64,000 bases of DNA from Lewinellaceae bacterium (lineage in GTDB: Bacteria > Bacteroidota > Bacteroidia > Chitinophagales > Saprospiraceae): contig JACJYO010000011.1 in NCBI GenBank assembly GCA_020636075.1, forward strand, positions 115,572 to 179,571, read 5' to 3'. This document shows positions 1-7,304 of the stretch, piece by piece. Under the pieces are notes generated by a model. That model worked only from the letters and a program-made list of their open reading frames with translations, had not been told where the DNA came from and did no database searches. The position numbers and the translations under genes were made by a program. How positions within the stretch are numbered: the first letter of the stretch is position 1; each line of letters begins with the position of its first letter.

Positions 1-276
1 TGCCAACACGTCTAATTGCCTCTTTATGTTTTCGGGGCTTGTTTTCCCAAAATCAATTAGCGACCTGTCAATTTTCCACAAGGGTAATTCCTCATGATTT
101 GCCTTGACTTTGACATCAAATCCAATATCGCCGGAGATAGTAATATCGTATTCCTTGATTCGAATCCGCAGAGACCAAAACGGCCCGTGAAATGTTTCAT
201 TAACTATGGTATAGTCAATGTTTATCTCGGTGAGATAGTTTTTTATTAGGGTTATATATTCGTTGGTTTCCAGCAT
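1..276 (-). CDS. Hypothetical protein, partial (3' end outside window)
   Basis: The minus strand is open from an ATG at 274-276 to the window edge, about 92 codons, beginning MLETNEYITLIKNYL. The ATG follows the TGA stop of the upstream zinc-ribbon gene with no intervening base, which points to translational coupling in one transcript. The visible part is charged, with alternating short hydrophobic stretches, and shows no signal peptide or membrane segment. I recognise no family. The real C-terminus lies outside the window. Confidence 0.6.
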   Translation of the reverse strand, partial: MLETNEYITLIKNYLTEINIDYTIVNETFHGPFWSLRIRIKEYDITISGDIGFDVKVKANHEELPLWKIDRSLIDFGKTSPENIKRQLDVLA

Positions 277-987
277 TCAATCTTTCCAAAAATGTTTTCT
301 GTTTACCTGCACAAGGTAGGCGTTGTCTTGCTGCACCAGTTCAACGGGCAGGATGTTGTTTTTGGTGCTGTCGGAATCATAGGAAAGGTAATAATTGTAC
401 AGGGTGGTAGAATCCAGGTTGAATTTCAGGGTAGCCAGGCTGCGGCTGATGGCAGTCGAGTCGCCGAACACGTACATCGCTTCGACAATCTTGAGGTATT
501 TAACCGTTTCGGGAGCGGTATAGGCATACGCCGCATTGAAATCATGTCGCTTCAGGCAATCGATCATACCGGAAAGCACTTTTTCCTTTGCTGCTCTGAT
601 TGCCTGGGCGTGACCTGCCTTGATCCGGCGGTCCACGGCATAACCCACCCCAAAACAGACAGCGATCACCAGCACGATTGCAGCAAGCTGATACGGCGTC
701 GACATTTTGGCTTTGACCGACTGCACTGCCGCCAGTGTGCCGGCCCACCAGCCTGCCTTCCCGGCGCCGGCAGTGCCTGGCGCAACGGACTGTTGCGCTG
801 CAGGCGGATTCCGCTTGCCGTTTTCCTGCGTTTCTGCTTCCCCGAATTTTACGGTCACCCCGAGCACCAGACCGTTAATCGCTTCATATTTTTCCTTGCA
901 GGTAGGGCAACTGAACCGGATGTGCAGCTTGGCCGGAATGTTCAGTTTGGCATTACATTTCGAGCAAAAGATTTGGACCTTTTCCAT
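277..987 (-). CDS. Zinc-ribbon, single-pass membrane protein of unknown function
   Basis: The 236-residue product starts with a zinc-ribbon-like segment: CSKC at about residues 8-11 and CPTC at about 27-30, each a CxxC knuckle, in a context typical of N-terminal zinc-ribbon domains. A low-complexity Ala/Gly/Pro linker follows. A single hydrophobic span at about residues 100-118 (YQLAAIVLVIAVCFGVGYAV) would place the ribbon on one side of the membrane and a soluble C-terminal domain of about 115 residues on the other. It lies 12 bp downstream of the caspase-like gene and directly abuts the next gene, so an operon is likely. The C-terminal domain is not recognised. The ribbon and TM calls come from visible motifs; a function cannot be given. 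Confidence 0.7.
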   Translation of the reverse strand: MEKVQIFCSKCNAKLNIPAKLHIRFSCPTCKEKYEAINGLVLGVTVKFGEAETQENGKRNPPAAQQSVAPGTAGAGKAGWWAGTLAAVQSVKAKMSTPYQLAAIVLVIAVCFGVGYAVDRRIKAGHAQAIRAAKEKVLSGMIDCLKRHDFNAAYAYTAPETVKYLKIVEAMYVFGDSTAISRSLATLKFNLDSTTLYNYYLSYDSDSTKNNILPVELVQQDNAYLVQVNRKHFWKD

Positions 988-999
988 GGTGGCGGGGTA

Positions 1000-2745
1000 T
1001 TATTTTTTAGGCTTTTCGTCTTTTTTATCCTGGTCGCCGAAGAGGAACATCGCGATGCCGGTGCCAGCCACGACGGCGCCGGTAGCGGCAATAATTCCTT
1101 TTTTGCGGTTCCGTTTGGCCATTTTCGCCGTCATATATTCCCGGTCTTCAAATGGATTGCCGTCCAGGATGATGTTCAGGTCGTCGGAGGCCAGGCTGCC
1201 GAGCAGACGGCAAACGTCGTGACTGGAATGCACGGCGCTTTCCAGGCGGTTGAGCGCATCCATGCTGTTAAATGGATTCGCTACACCTGTCTGGGGAGTC
1301 CCTACGCCTTTTTTGGTATCTGAGGGGACAAATGCGGAGTTGCATCCCAACAGGAAAATATTGATGCGCAATTCCTGGGCAAGGGCTTTGATATCGCTGA
1401 TCTTCATCGAAAAAACGACTTCCGACCGGGCATTTCGCCCGACGAACATATCCTTTTCAATATGCCCCAAAACGAACAGGGATTTTCGCTTTTTCGCTTT
1501 CAGTTTTTGCTTGAGCGTCTGCATGTCGCTGCTGAAAAACTCGGTGTATCGGCCGGAAAACGACGATTTCAACTTTGACTGCGTTTCGTAGTCCAGCACA
1601 AACGACAGAATCTCGATTTCTTCCTTTAAAAATTTTCGCCGCGCCAGTTCTTCCATCAACTGTTCATACGCGTCGAGCTTGTCCATCGGCACCAGCAGGT
1701 TGCTGCTGCATTCGCTTTCGACATATTTCCGGCCCTTAATCGAGACGACTTTGTAGGCCTTTCCGTTCAAAAAGTAAACGCCGGCCTGGTGATCCTTCTC
1801 CAAAAGCGCCTTGGTATTGGCATCGAGAATGCCGGTCTCCGTGATCTTCCGGTGGCCCTGGTAGGCTACTATCTGTCCTGGCAGGTGGTTTCCATGAATC
1901 CCCATTTGTTGGAATTTTACCGCAAACTCCCGCTCGACGTCGTGGATTTTATCTTTGGTCGCCTGGTCCAAACCGCGCACGGCGGTCAAATTATTCGCCC
2001 GCTGAAATTTAAAATGATTATGGCCGTAGCCCAAAATATAAAGCCGTCTATAGTAATCCTCCCGCTCAGCAATTTTCAGGCGCGTCTCAGCCTCCTCGGC
2101 GTCCCGCCGTGCTTGTGCTGCATACAGGTTTGCTTGTTCTTCCCGGGCTGCATTTTGACTTTCCCAGATTGTTTGCTGGATGTCGTCCTGCATGGATAGA
2201 CTGCTCGAAAGGCGGTAATCATCAACCCAGGCTTCCGCCCGGCTGTTTTCAGCACCCATTTGAATATTGCTATCAAAGGATAGGCGGACAGGGTACGGTG
2301 TCCGGTTTTGAAATATGAGGGATTGGTGGTCGGACAGGCGGTTCACATATTCTTCTGCCCATATGTTTTCGAGATACTTCCTCACAAATTCTTCGCCTTC
2401 CTGCCCTCCCCTCGTATTACCGCGTACTTCGATCGATCCATTCCGTATTGCTTGCTGCAAGGAGATCGGAGTTGGAGTTGTTTCATTTGGTTTATAGATT
2501 GTTACGGAGGCCGACTTTGCCCCTCCTATTACATTGCCATACGATACTAAGTGGTTCGGCGCTTTTAATTTTTTGTCGAGGCAATAGGATGTGATACGAC
2601 GGCTTGAACTAGGACTGATGTCGTAACTTCCTTGCGGAATAGCCATGCGCTGGTATCCGGGTTGTGCGGTAAGGAGAAGCGGCCAGCACAGGAACAGGCA
2701 GTAGTAGAGGGATTTTGGTACCATGGCGGAAGATTTAGCATACAA
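1000..2745 (-). CDS. Secreted or tail-anchored protein with caspase/CHAT-like His-Cys pair
   Basis: This is a 581-residue product. Its N-terminus carries a signal-peptide-like segment (SLYYCLFLCWPLLLTAQ); Met8 is an alternative start that would give a more standard signal. A charged Ala/Glu-rich stretch around residues 190-230 looks like a coiled coil. Near residue 428 is LFVLGH after a strand-like segment, and 40 residues later FLLGCNSA with Cys468. That spacing and context match the catalytic His and Cys of caspase-like/CHAT peptidase folds (strand-GH ... strand-xxC-S/N-A). A hydrophobic Gly/Ala-rich span at about 550-569 followed by a Lys-rich tail suggests a C-terminal membrane anchor. 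Peptidase activity is inference; the N-terminal half is unrecognised. It is probably co-transcribed with the two genes downstream. Confidence 0.65.
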   Translation of the reverse strand: MYAKSSAMVPKSLYYCLFLCWPLLLTAQPGYQRMAIPQGSYDISPSSSRRITSYCLDKKLKAPNHLVSYGNVIGGAKSASVTIYKPNETTPTPISLQQAIRNGSIEVRGNTRGGQEGEEFVRKYLENIWAEEYVNRLSDHQSLIFQNRTPYPVRLSFDSNIQMGAENSRAEAWVDDYRLSSSLSMQDDIQQTIWESQNAAREEQANLYAAQARRDAEEAETRLKIAEREDYYRRLYILGYGHNHFKFQRANNLTAVRGLDQATKDKIHDVEREFAVKFQQMGIHGNHLPGQIVAYQGHRKITETGILDANTKALLEKDHQAGVYFLNGKAYKVVSIKGRKYVESECSSNLLVPMDKLDAYEQLMEELARRKFLKEEIEILSFVLDYETQSKLKSSFSGRYTEFFSSDMQTLKQKLKAKKRKSLFVLGHIEKDMFVGRNARSEVVFSMKISDIKALAQELRINIFLLGCNSAFVPSDTKKGVGTPQTGVANPFNSMDALNRLESAVHSSHDVCRLLGSLASDDLNIILDGNPFEDREYMTAKMAKRNRKKGIIAATGAVVAGTGIAMFLFGDQDKKDEKPKK

Positions 2746-2868
2746 AGAAAAATAAATTTGTTAAATCGTGTATGTGTCATGGGGAGATTTGCATTCGGGT
2801 GCGGGTGGCCGAACACAATAGGGGGCGCAGCGGGAATGAACAGGGAAACTTTGGCAGGCAGGTTGGCC

Positions 2869-3480
2869 CTATGATTTTTCTATTAACTTACGGATTTCCA
2901 GGCAAATCTGGTTGGTGGTATTGATGACCGCGATAAGCCGGTCGGGGTTGTCATCCCGGAAAGCCTGCAGGGCAAGGTCGATCTCCAGCAGCTGTTGTTC
3001 GGCTTCGAGGTTATAGTCCACCAATTTCTCGTAATAACTGAAAATGCTTTGGTTGTTGTTTAAAATGGTGCCGGATTTGTGCTGGACAAACAGCGAGAGC
3101 AGCGACCCGGCCAGGGTAAGGACGCCCGTCAGGATTTGTACCGACGGCAAGGTATTGCCAAACTGCAAAAACAAGGATGCGCCGCCGATGCCCACCACCA
3201 CCTGGCTTCCGAACTGGATATTGCCGAGCGATTTGAGTTTTCGTTTGAGTTGCGGCAACTTTTCTTTGCAAACCAATAAAACGCGCTCCAAACCGGCCTT
3301 GCAGGCCACCCCCCGTACCAGCGCTTCATTCGGATTGGTTTTATCCTCGCCGAGCATACCACCCGGCTTCAGGAGTTCACTGTAGGCAGGGTACGTTTCC
3401 CGCAGGTCGTTCAGGCGTTTTGGGTCGACGAGGTTGAGGAAGCCGATTACTTCGTTGATGCTGGCTAGTTCGTTGTTCAT
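2869..3480 (-). CDS. Two-TM protein of unknown function
   Basis: The 203-residue product has a soluble N-terminal region of about 95 residues, two closely spaced hydrophobic segments at about residues 98-115 and 120-140, then a helical cytosol-like C-terminal region rich in Leu, Glu and Asp. The layout (helical part, hairpin of two TM helices, helical tail) resembles SLATT-type 2TM effector proteins, but I see no diagnostic motif, so this is only a resemblance. It lies 123 bp upstream of the caspase-like gene on the same strand and could be the first gene of that run. There is no signal peptide. Confidence 0.6.
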   Translation of the reverse strand: MNNELASINEVIGFLNLVDPKRLNDLRETYPAYSELLKPGGMLGEDKTNPNEALVRGVACKAGLERVLLVCKEKLPQLKRKLKSLGNIQFGSQVVVGIGGASLFLQFGNTLPSVQILTGVLTLAGSLLSLFVQHKSGTILNNNQSIFSYYEKLVDYNLEAEQQLLEIDLALQAFRDDNPDRLIAVINTTNQICLEIRKLIEKS

Positions 3481-3507
3481 GGTGGTGGGGGGGGTTATAC
3501 GAGGGGT

Positions 3508-3564
3508 TTATGAGCGTTCAAATATACTGACCAACAGCACATTGATATCCAATACAATCCGCAT
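3508..3564 (-). pseudogene. Truncated PIN-domain toxin remnant
   Basis: An 18-codon frame, MRIVLDINVLLVSIFERS then TAA, begins 3 bp after the stop of the antitoxin-like gene. It matches the first strand of PIN-family toxins (MRIVLDTNVLLVSI type, COG1569-like), including the first catalytic Asp, and then stops. The next gene starts 28 bp further on, so the rest of the toxin (about 120 residues) is absent. A Thr-to-Ile change sits next to the catalytic Asp. I read it as a deletion remnant of a toxin-antitoxin pair. Confidence 0.7.
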
Positions 3565-3567
3565 GAA

Positions 3568-3822
3568 TTATTTGCCCTTATAGGGAGTCCTGATCTTCGA
3601 ATGCAGTAGTTGGTCTACTTTCTCTGGAGTCCAGCCTTCCTCGTCCCATACCTTATTGGCTATTTCAATTGATTTCTTAGCAAAAAACGCAGCAAGCAGG
3701 GCCCTGACCTGCAAGAGGTCCTGTTCACTCAACTGATGGGAAAAAGCCTTGAGCAGTTCAAGTTGAAGGTTGGATAATGGTCCTTCTAATGCCTCCATAG
3801 GTATGTCTGCTTTATTCAACAT
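3568..3822 (-). CDS. Antitoxin-like small protein (orphaned PIN-system antitoxin)
   Basis: This 84-residue acidic protein is paralogous to the product of 6947-7195. Shared features are LSNLQLELLKAFSHQLSE versus LSNAQVEILKLFGDNLSE near the start, a W-(D/E)-(D/E)-(E/K)-GW segment, and a C-terminal (I/M)RTxYK. Both are followed at once by the start of a PIN-type toxin gene (here a remnant), which is the usual antitoxin-toxin order. The family role would be to bind and neutralise the toxin and autoregulate transcription. With the partner truncated, it is probably an orphan antitoxin. Role inferred from context and paralogy. Confidence 0.7.
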   Translation of the reverse strand: MLNKADIPMEALEGPLSNLQLELLKAFSHQLSEQDLLQVRALLAAFFAKKSIEIANKVWDEEGWTPEKVDQLLHSKIRTPYKGK

Positions 3823-3954
3823 GCAATGTCACAACTTTTATGCAGAAATGATTCACTCGTATGCGTCCTTGGTGGCTAGATAAATTAGGCCGCGAGCAAA
3901 TCGCGTTTGGGTGAAGTTTTTTAACAGGATGGGCCAGTGAGAGAAGGTTATTTC

Positions 3955-4455
3955 TTATGTCAGCACATACGCCTTGCAATTGTCTAATATTTCTTCAAGT
4001 GCCTTCAAAACTTCGTTCAAGTCCAGCGGTTCGCCACGAAAAACCAAAGTATTATTAGATGAATTATATCCTCGATGATCATTGGTAGCCATAGACCCTC
4101 GGAGAGATGGATTCATTGATAAGTCAGTATAGGCCGCCCGGGGTTGATTGTTAAACCAGTCGTCAATTCGCTCATCATAGTGTTCAAAATGATTGCGAAA
4201 TGTGCGATCAGCGAGAAGATTATCTTTATTAACACTGAGCATTTGCCGTAGCCTTTCACCACGGCTCTCATTTTTCTGTTTAGGCCAAAGAATCCTTGAG
4301 ACGTTTGCTGCAGCAATAAGAATCGATTGAATAGAACACCAGACTTCAACCTTATCGTCATTTTGATAAGTAGCTTGTAATCGCTCTGCAGCTCGTTGTG
4401 CAATTTTCGCTTGCAGCACAATTTCACTTATGAGAACCATTTCTTGAAGTAGCAT
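3955..4455 (-). CDS. HEPN-like protein
   Basis: The 166-residue, mostly alpha-helical product has no signal peptide. It contains RNHFEH at residues 87-92, which fits the R-x4-H (RNxxxH) signature of HEPN domains, followed by a Tyr/Asp-rich helix end (YDERIDDW). HEPN domains with this motif are often RNases, or partners of nucleotidyltransferases, in toxin-antitoxin and defence systems. No nucleotidyltransferase partner is visible nearby. The HEPN call rests on one short motif and the helical pattern. The C-terminal third (SSNNTLVFRGEPLDLNEVL onward) is unrecognised. Confidence 0.55.
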   Translation of the reverse strand: MLLQEMVLISEIVLQAKIAQRAAERLQATYQNDDKVEVWCSIQSILIAAANVSRILWPKQKNESRGERLRQMLSVNKDNLLADRTFRNHFEHYDERIDDWFNNQPRAAYTDLSMNPSLRGSMATNDHRGYNSSNNTLVFRGEPLDLNEVLKALEEILDNCKAYVLT

Positions 4456-4645
4456 AGTGTTCTTTGTTTAGAGGGCAATTTTATGGAATGTCTGCGTAAG
4501 AGTTTTGTGCACATTAGTTTTTACTTCCTGGCGAGTTCTGATGTGCTATTGAACGTTTGCACTGTTGACGTAGCCGCGTTTAGTCAGCTATGAAAAGTAG
4601 TGCATAGTTAGTGCCTATTTCTAAACAGTTTAAAATAAGTTAGTT

Positions 4646-4789
4646 ATGATTATCTGCTTCATATTAGGTGGTGCATTGCTCTTTGGGGCTGGCCTATGGC
4701 TTGGCTGGTATTACAATCGCCCAATAACCCGCGAAATATTTCTTGGTAAAAACGCCCCACGTTTCGGCGAAAATCCAGGACAACAATAA
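4646..4789 (+). CDS. Small single-pass membrane protein (47 aa)
   Basis: A short frame, MIICFILGGALLFGAGLWLG then a basic WYYNRP and a polar tail ending GENPGQQ, runs from ATG 4646 to TAA 4789. The first 21 residues form a Gly-rich TM helix and the remainder is hydrophilic. It occupies a gap between the HEPN-like gene and the Cas2-like gene and runs opposite to both. Small membrane proteins are easily missed. The coding claim rests only on the sensible TM-plus-tail composition. Confidence 0.45.
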   Translation: MIICFILGGALLFGAGLWLGWYYNRPITREIFLGKNAPRFGENPGQQ

Positions 4790-4799
4790 TTGCAAGGTT

Positions 4800-5072
4800 T
4801 TACAAATTGTTATTCAGCCAATTCGATATTCGATAATCAATACCACTCCATGAGGCATGTCCTGATAAATGGCAAACAAGTAACTTGTCGTTTCTGTAAA
4901 GTAGTTGATTCAGTATTGAAAGGATGTCGTTGGCGTTTAAGTTTGATTTGATTATGTATACGGAAGATGTGCAGGCCGCCCAATTAGGCCCTATCGATTC
5001 AATTTTGTTGAAAAACGGGTCATAGTTACCGTTGCGCTGGTTTAGTTCAAAACTGATTAAGAAGGAGTGCAT
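4800..5072 (-). CDS. SinR/Cas2-like ferredoxin-fold protein
   Basis: The 90-residue protein begins MHSFLISFELNQRNGNYDPF and ends with the pattern LLVCHLSGHASWSGID...NWL. This layout (first strand YxISFEL, central TSSVYII strand, final KLLVCHLSG.A.W strand) matches the small 'SinR family' proteins, which share the Cas2/VapD-type ferredoxin-like fold. There is no Cas1, no other cas gene and no CRISPR array here, so an adaptation role is not indicated. Function is unknown. It is divergent from the gene at 5102 with only 29 bp between the starts. Confidence 0.65.
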   Translation of the reverse strand: MHSFLISFELNQRNGNYDPFFNKIESIGPNWAACTSSVYIIKSNLNANDILSILNQLLYRNDKLLVCHLSGHASWSGIDYRISNWLNNNL

Positions 5073-5101
5073 TTTTTAGAATTTAATGTTTAATTCAAGG
5101 C

Positions 5102-5335
5102 ATGAAAACTGAAAAAGAATTTGCTATCGAGTTTGTAATTTTCGGCAAGCGAATAAGAACATATATCCTTTCGGAGGATGAGCAGCAAGCTAAAGAGCGC
5201 CTGTTCAGTGCTGTTATCAAACAAATAAAAATTGAGATTATGGCAATGCCTGATAATGAATGGAACAACTCAATGAATAAGGCCGATCAAGTATTCAATA
5301 TCCTGGGGCGGTTTTCTAATCCTAACCTCCAGTGA
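5102..5335 (+). CDS. Small hypothetical protein
   Basis: A 77-residue charged protein beginning MKTEKEFAIEFVIFGKR, with an N-terminal beta-like stretch and a helical, Lys/Glu-rich middle. There is no signal peptide, TM segment or recognised motif. It is divergent from the Cas2-like gene and overlaps the convergent gene downstream by 14 bp at the 3' ends. No function can be assigned. Confidence 0.5.
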   Translation: MKTEKEFAIEFVIFGKRIRTYILSEDEQQAKERLFSAVIKQIKIEIMAMPDNEWNNSMNKADQVFNILGRFSNPNLQ

Positions 5336-6005
5336 GTGATCGCACAACCAAATCTACTATCGTTCCCTCAATTATCATCTTTCCAATCCGGTAGCTGTAT
5401 CGTATTATCCTTGCAAGAATCTTTTGCAGATTCTTTGCGGCTTGCCTTTTGGGTAGTTTGCTAATGCTTCTTTGCGCTACTTCAATTTGCTTTATTACCT
5501 GCTCGGCTTCTTCTGAATTATCTGGGTGCTTTTCTTTTTCTACCAGCGATTTTAGTTCTTCGTATAAATCATACAATTGATTTTGGGCCTGAATTGGATA
5601 TGGAGCAATATCGGCATCGTCGTCACTAATTATAAATTTTGGTCCAAGATCATCATAGTAGGTTTGTAGTATATGGTCATCGAATACAGGGCTATCTTTA
5701 TTGAATTGAATGACCTTTGCTATCCATTCGTTAAGGTGATTGCTGAGTGCACTGGCAGAAACTTTCCCCCTGTATGGCTGCATGTTATCACCGAATGCCG
5801 GTAAGTAACTAATACTGTAAGCAGTTCCCTTGGCGTCTCTAACCTCGATGCTTTCAATTTTGAAATAAAACTCTGAATCAGGGTCATTTTTCTCTATAAG
5901 GCTTATTATCATCCCGTCTTCATAGTACACGCCTATTAAATCCTGCGCATCTTTTAGCGCAGATTCTATTGCGCTTATGACATTTAATGGAACTCGTTTT
6001 TTCAT
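5322..6005 (-). CDS. Hypothetical protein, 227 aa
   Basis: The frame is open from 6044, but I prefer the internal ATG at 6005 (MKKRVPLNVISAIESALKDA) because the upstream 13 residues are not conserved-looking. The first half has a beta-rich pattern with an SYLPAFGDNMQPY segment. The second half is a charged helical region (about residues 140-200) that may form a coiled coil, followed by a short hydrophobic tail. No family is recognised. It overlaps the convergent 77-aa gene by 14 bp. Confidence 0.6.
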   Translation of the reverse strand: MKKRVPLNVISAIESALKDAQDLIGVYYEDGMIISLIEKNDPDSEFYFKIESIEVRDAKGTAYSISYLPAFGDNMQPYRGKVSASALSNHLNEWIAKVIQFNKDSPVFDDHILQTYYDDLGPKFIISDDDADIAPYPIQAQNQLYDLYEELKSLVEKEKHPDNSEEAEQVIKQIEVAQRSISKLPKRQAAKNLQKILARIIRYSYRIGKMIIEGTIVDLVVRSLTGG

Positions 6006-6044
6006 TATAAAAAACAATTTTAGGCACTTGTTTATCCCCGCCAC

Positions 6045-6419
6045 CTCAATTGCTTTGGGGGTATGAAGTTGGCACTAACTTTTGCACTCCCGCCATGCCA
6101 TGGCGGGTATAACCTAAATTAAGATTTACTCCCGCCATTACGTGGTGTATAAATCACCAATCGCCTACAACTTAAACCCGTTTATTCAAAAAACCCACTG
6201 CCCTTCCCCCAAAAAAACCTCGGAGAAAGGGCAGTGCATGAAATATGGTTAGCGGGCCTGGTCAAGTGCGATTTATTTTAGGTTGACAAACTTAACCCAA
6301 TTTTACTGCCAGGTCAACAGCCCGGCACAAAAAAAGGCCCGCTTCGCACGTTCCCGACAGCGCCGGCTTCCTGCCCATACCCTACCTTTGCCGGCCTCAA
6401 CGGTCAACAAGTACATCAC
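6045..6419. other. Intergenic region with two hairpins
   Basis: No convincing gene lies in this 375-bp stretch. It holds an inverted repeat CCCGCCAT-GCC-ATGGCGGG near 6091-6111, with a partial second copy of CTCCCGCCATTA about 30 bp later, and a longer hairpin at 6196-6236 described separately. Confidence 0.5.
6196..6236. terminator. Hairpin with 10-bp arms
   Basis: CACTGCCCTT at 6196-6205 pairs exactly with AAGGGCAGTG at 6227-6236 across a 21-nt loop. There is no downstream T-run on the plus strand. On the minus strand it lies upstream of the 227-aa gene. It could be a transcription-boundary hairpin or a small repeat element. Confidence 0.35.
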
Positions 6420-6791
6420 ATGGTTTCTATACAAAAGCGCATTGGCCTGCTGGTGGCCATCTTTTCTTTTTTGGGCTGCTACCTCGAATGGGGACAGGGG
6501 CAGCGGGCATTTATCTACCAGGTCGCTATCGACCTGTTTCGAAAAGGGTTTAACAACAGCGATTCGCTGTCGCATCCTTTGGTGTTGCTGCCTTTCGCCG
6601 GGCTGCTGGTATTGCTCTATTGCCTGTTTGCCAGGCGGTTTTCCAAACGACTTTTTCTGATTGGCGCGGGCATGGTGGGCTTGCTCGTGTTTTTTGTGTT
6701 ATTGTCCGGGGCTTTGAGCGCCAATCTCAAGATGCTGATCGCACCTGCCTTGTTTTTTGGGGCTGTGGTGTGGGTGCTGCGGGACAAGTAG
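6420..6791 (+). CDS. Small multi-pass membrane protein
   Basis: The 123-residue protein has four hydrophobic segments, at about residues 6-24, 50-68, 75-98 and 101-118, with a basic ARRFSKR turn between the second and third. It resembles the many small uncharacterised four-TM proteins of Bacteroidota (DUF4293-like in size and layout), but I see no diagnostic motif. It stands alone between the hairpin region and the second toxin remnant. Function unknown. Confidence 0.6.
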   Translation: MVSIQKRIGLLVAIFSFLGCYLEWGQGQRAFIYQVAIDLFRKGFNNSDSLSHPLVLLPFAGLLVLLYCLFARRFSKRLFLIGAGMVGLLVFFVLLSGALSANLKMLIAPALFFGAVVWVLRDK

Positions 6792-6807
6792 CCGGGTAGG
6801 CATAATG

Positions 6808-6945
6808 CTATTCTACCTCAAGCAAAATATCGTAGGTAATGCACAGGGTGAATTGGCCTTGGGTTAGCGCCGTCCAAATCCAGTGTGTCGCAGATCGGCT
6901 TGAGAAACAGGTCAACAGGATATTCGTGTCCAATACGATCCGCAT
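6808..6945 (-). pseudogene. Truncated PIN-domain toxin remnant (45 codons)
   Basis: A 45-codon frame starts MRIVLDTNILLTCFSSRS and ends ITYDILLEVE before TAG. It matches the N-terminal third of COG1569-like PIN toxins, which read MxIVLDTNVLL...S...HWI...L..G.F.L..S.EILLEYEE. The break falls exactly where the 'ILLEYEE' helix should continue. It lies 1 bp after the stop of its antitoxin-like gene. The three downstream acidic residues of the PIN active site are missing, so it should be inactive. Confidence 0.75.
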
Positions 6946-6946
6946 C

Positions 6947-7195
6947 CTATTGGGGATTTGAGGATTCCTTAGGTTTGTACGTCGTTCGCATATGCATTTG
7001 CAGAAACTTATCCATTGTCTCCTGCGACCAGCCTTTATCCTCCCAGGTTTTGTCGGCCAGTTGAACTACCCGTTGCAGTTTGAAGGCCAAGAGTATTTTT
7101 TTTAAATCGGCTAATTCAGCCTCTGAAAGGTTGTCGCCAAACAACTTCAGAATCTCCACTTGTGCATTGCTTAATGTTTTTTCGCTAGAGCTCAT
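6947..7195 (-). CDS. Antitoxin-like small protein, second copy
   Basis: Start chosen at ATG 7195 (MSSSEKTLSNAQVEILKLF) because the longer upstream frame is cysteine-rich nonsense with no similarity to its paralogue. The product has 82 residues. It aligns with the 3568-3822 product along its length: LSxxQxE(L/I)LK at the start, a central helix, WED(K)GW and C-terminal MRTTYKPK. The partner toxin next to it is truncated. Predicted role is a DNA-binding or toxin-binding antitoxin of a VapBC-like system; this is inferred from gene order and the PIN remnant. Confidence 0.7.
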   Translation of the reverse strand: MSSSEKTLSNAQVEILKLFGDNLSEAELADLKKILLAFKLQRVVQLADKTWEDKGWSQETMDKFLQMHMRTTYKPKESSNPQ

Positions 7196-7304
7196 GTGCC
7201 GTTTGTTTTTGTACTGCAATTTACTACAATTTGTCAAAACACATGCTAACACTGTACGGCAGCACAAAATTCCCGTACTTAGCCCAAAAAACAATCCACC
7301 ACAT

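Noticed and set aside
4800..5072. A CRISPR-Cas locus suggested by the Cas2-like protein
   Set aside because: No cas1, effector genes or repeat-spacer array in the window; SinR-like proteins of this size occur alone.
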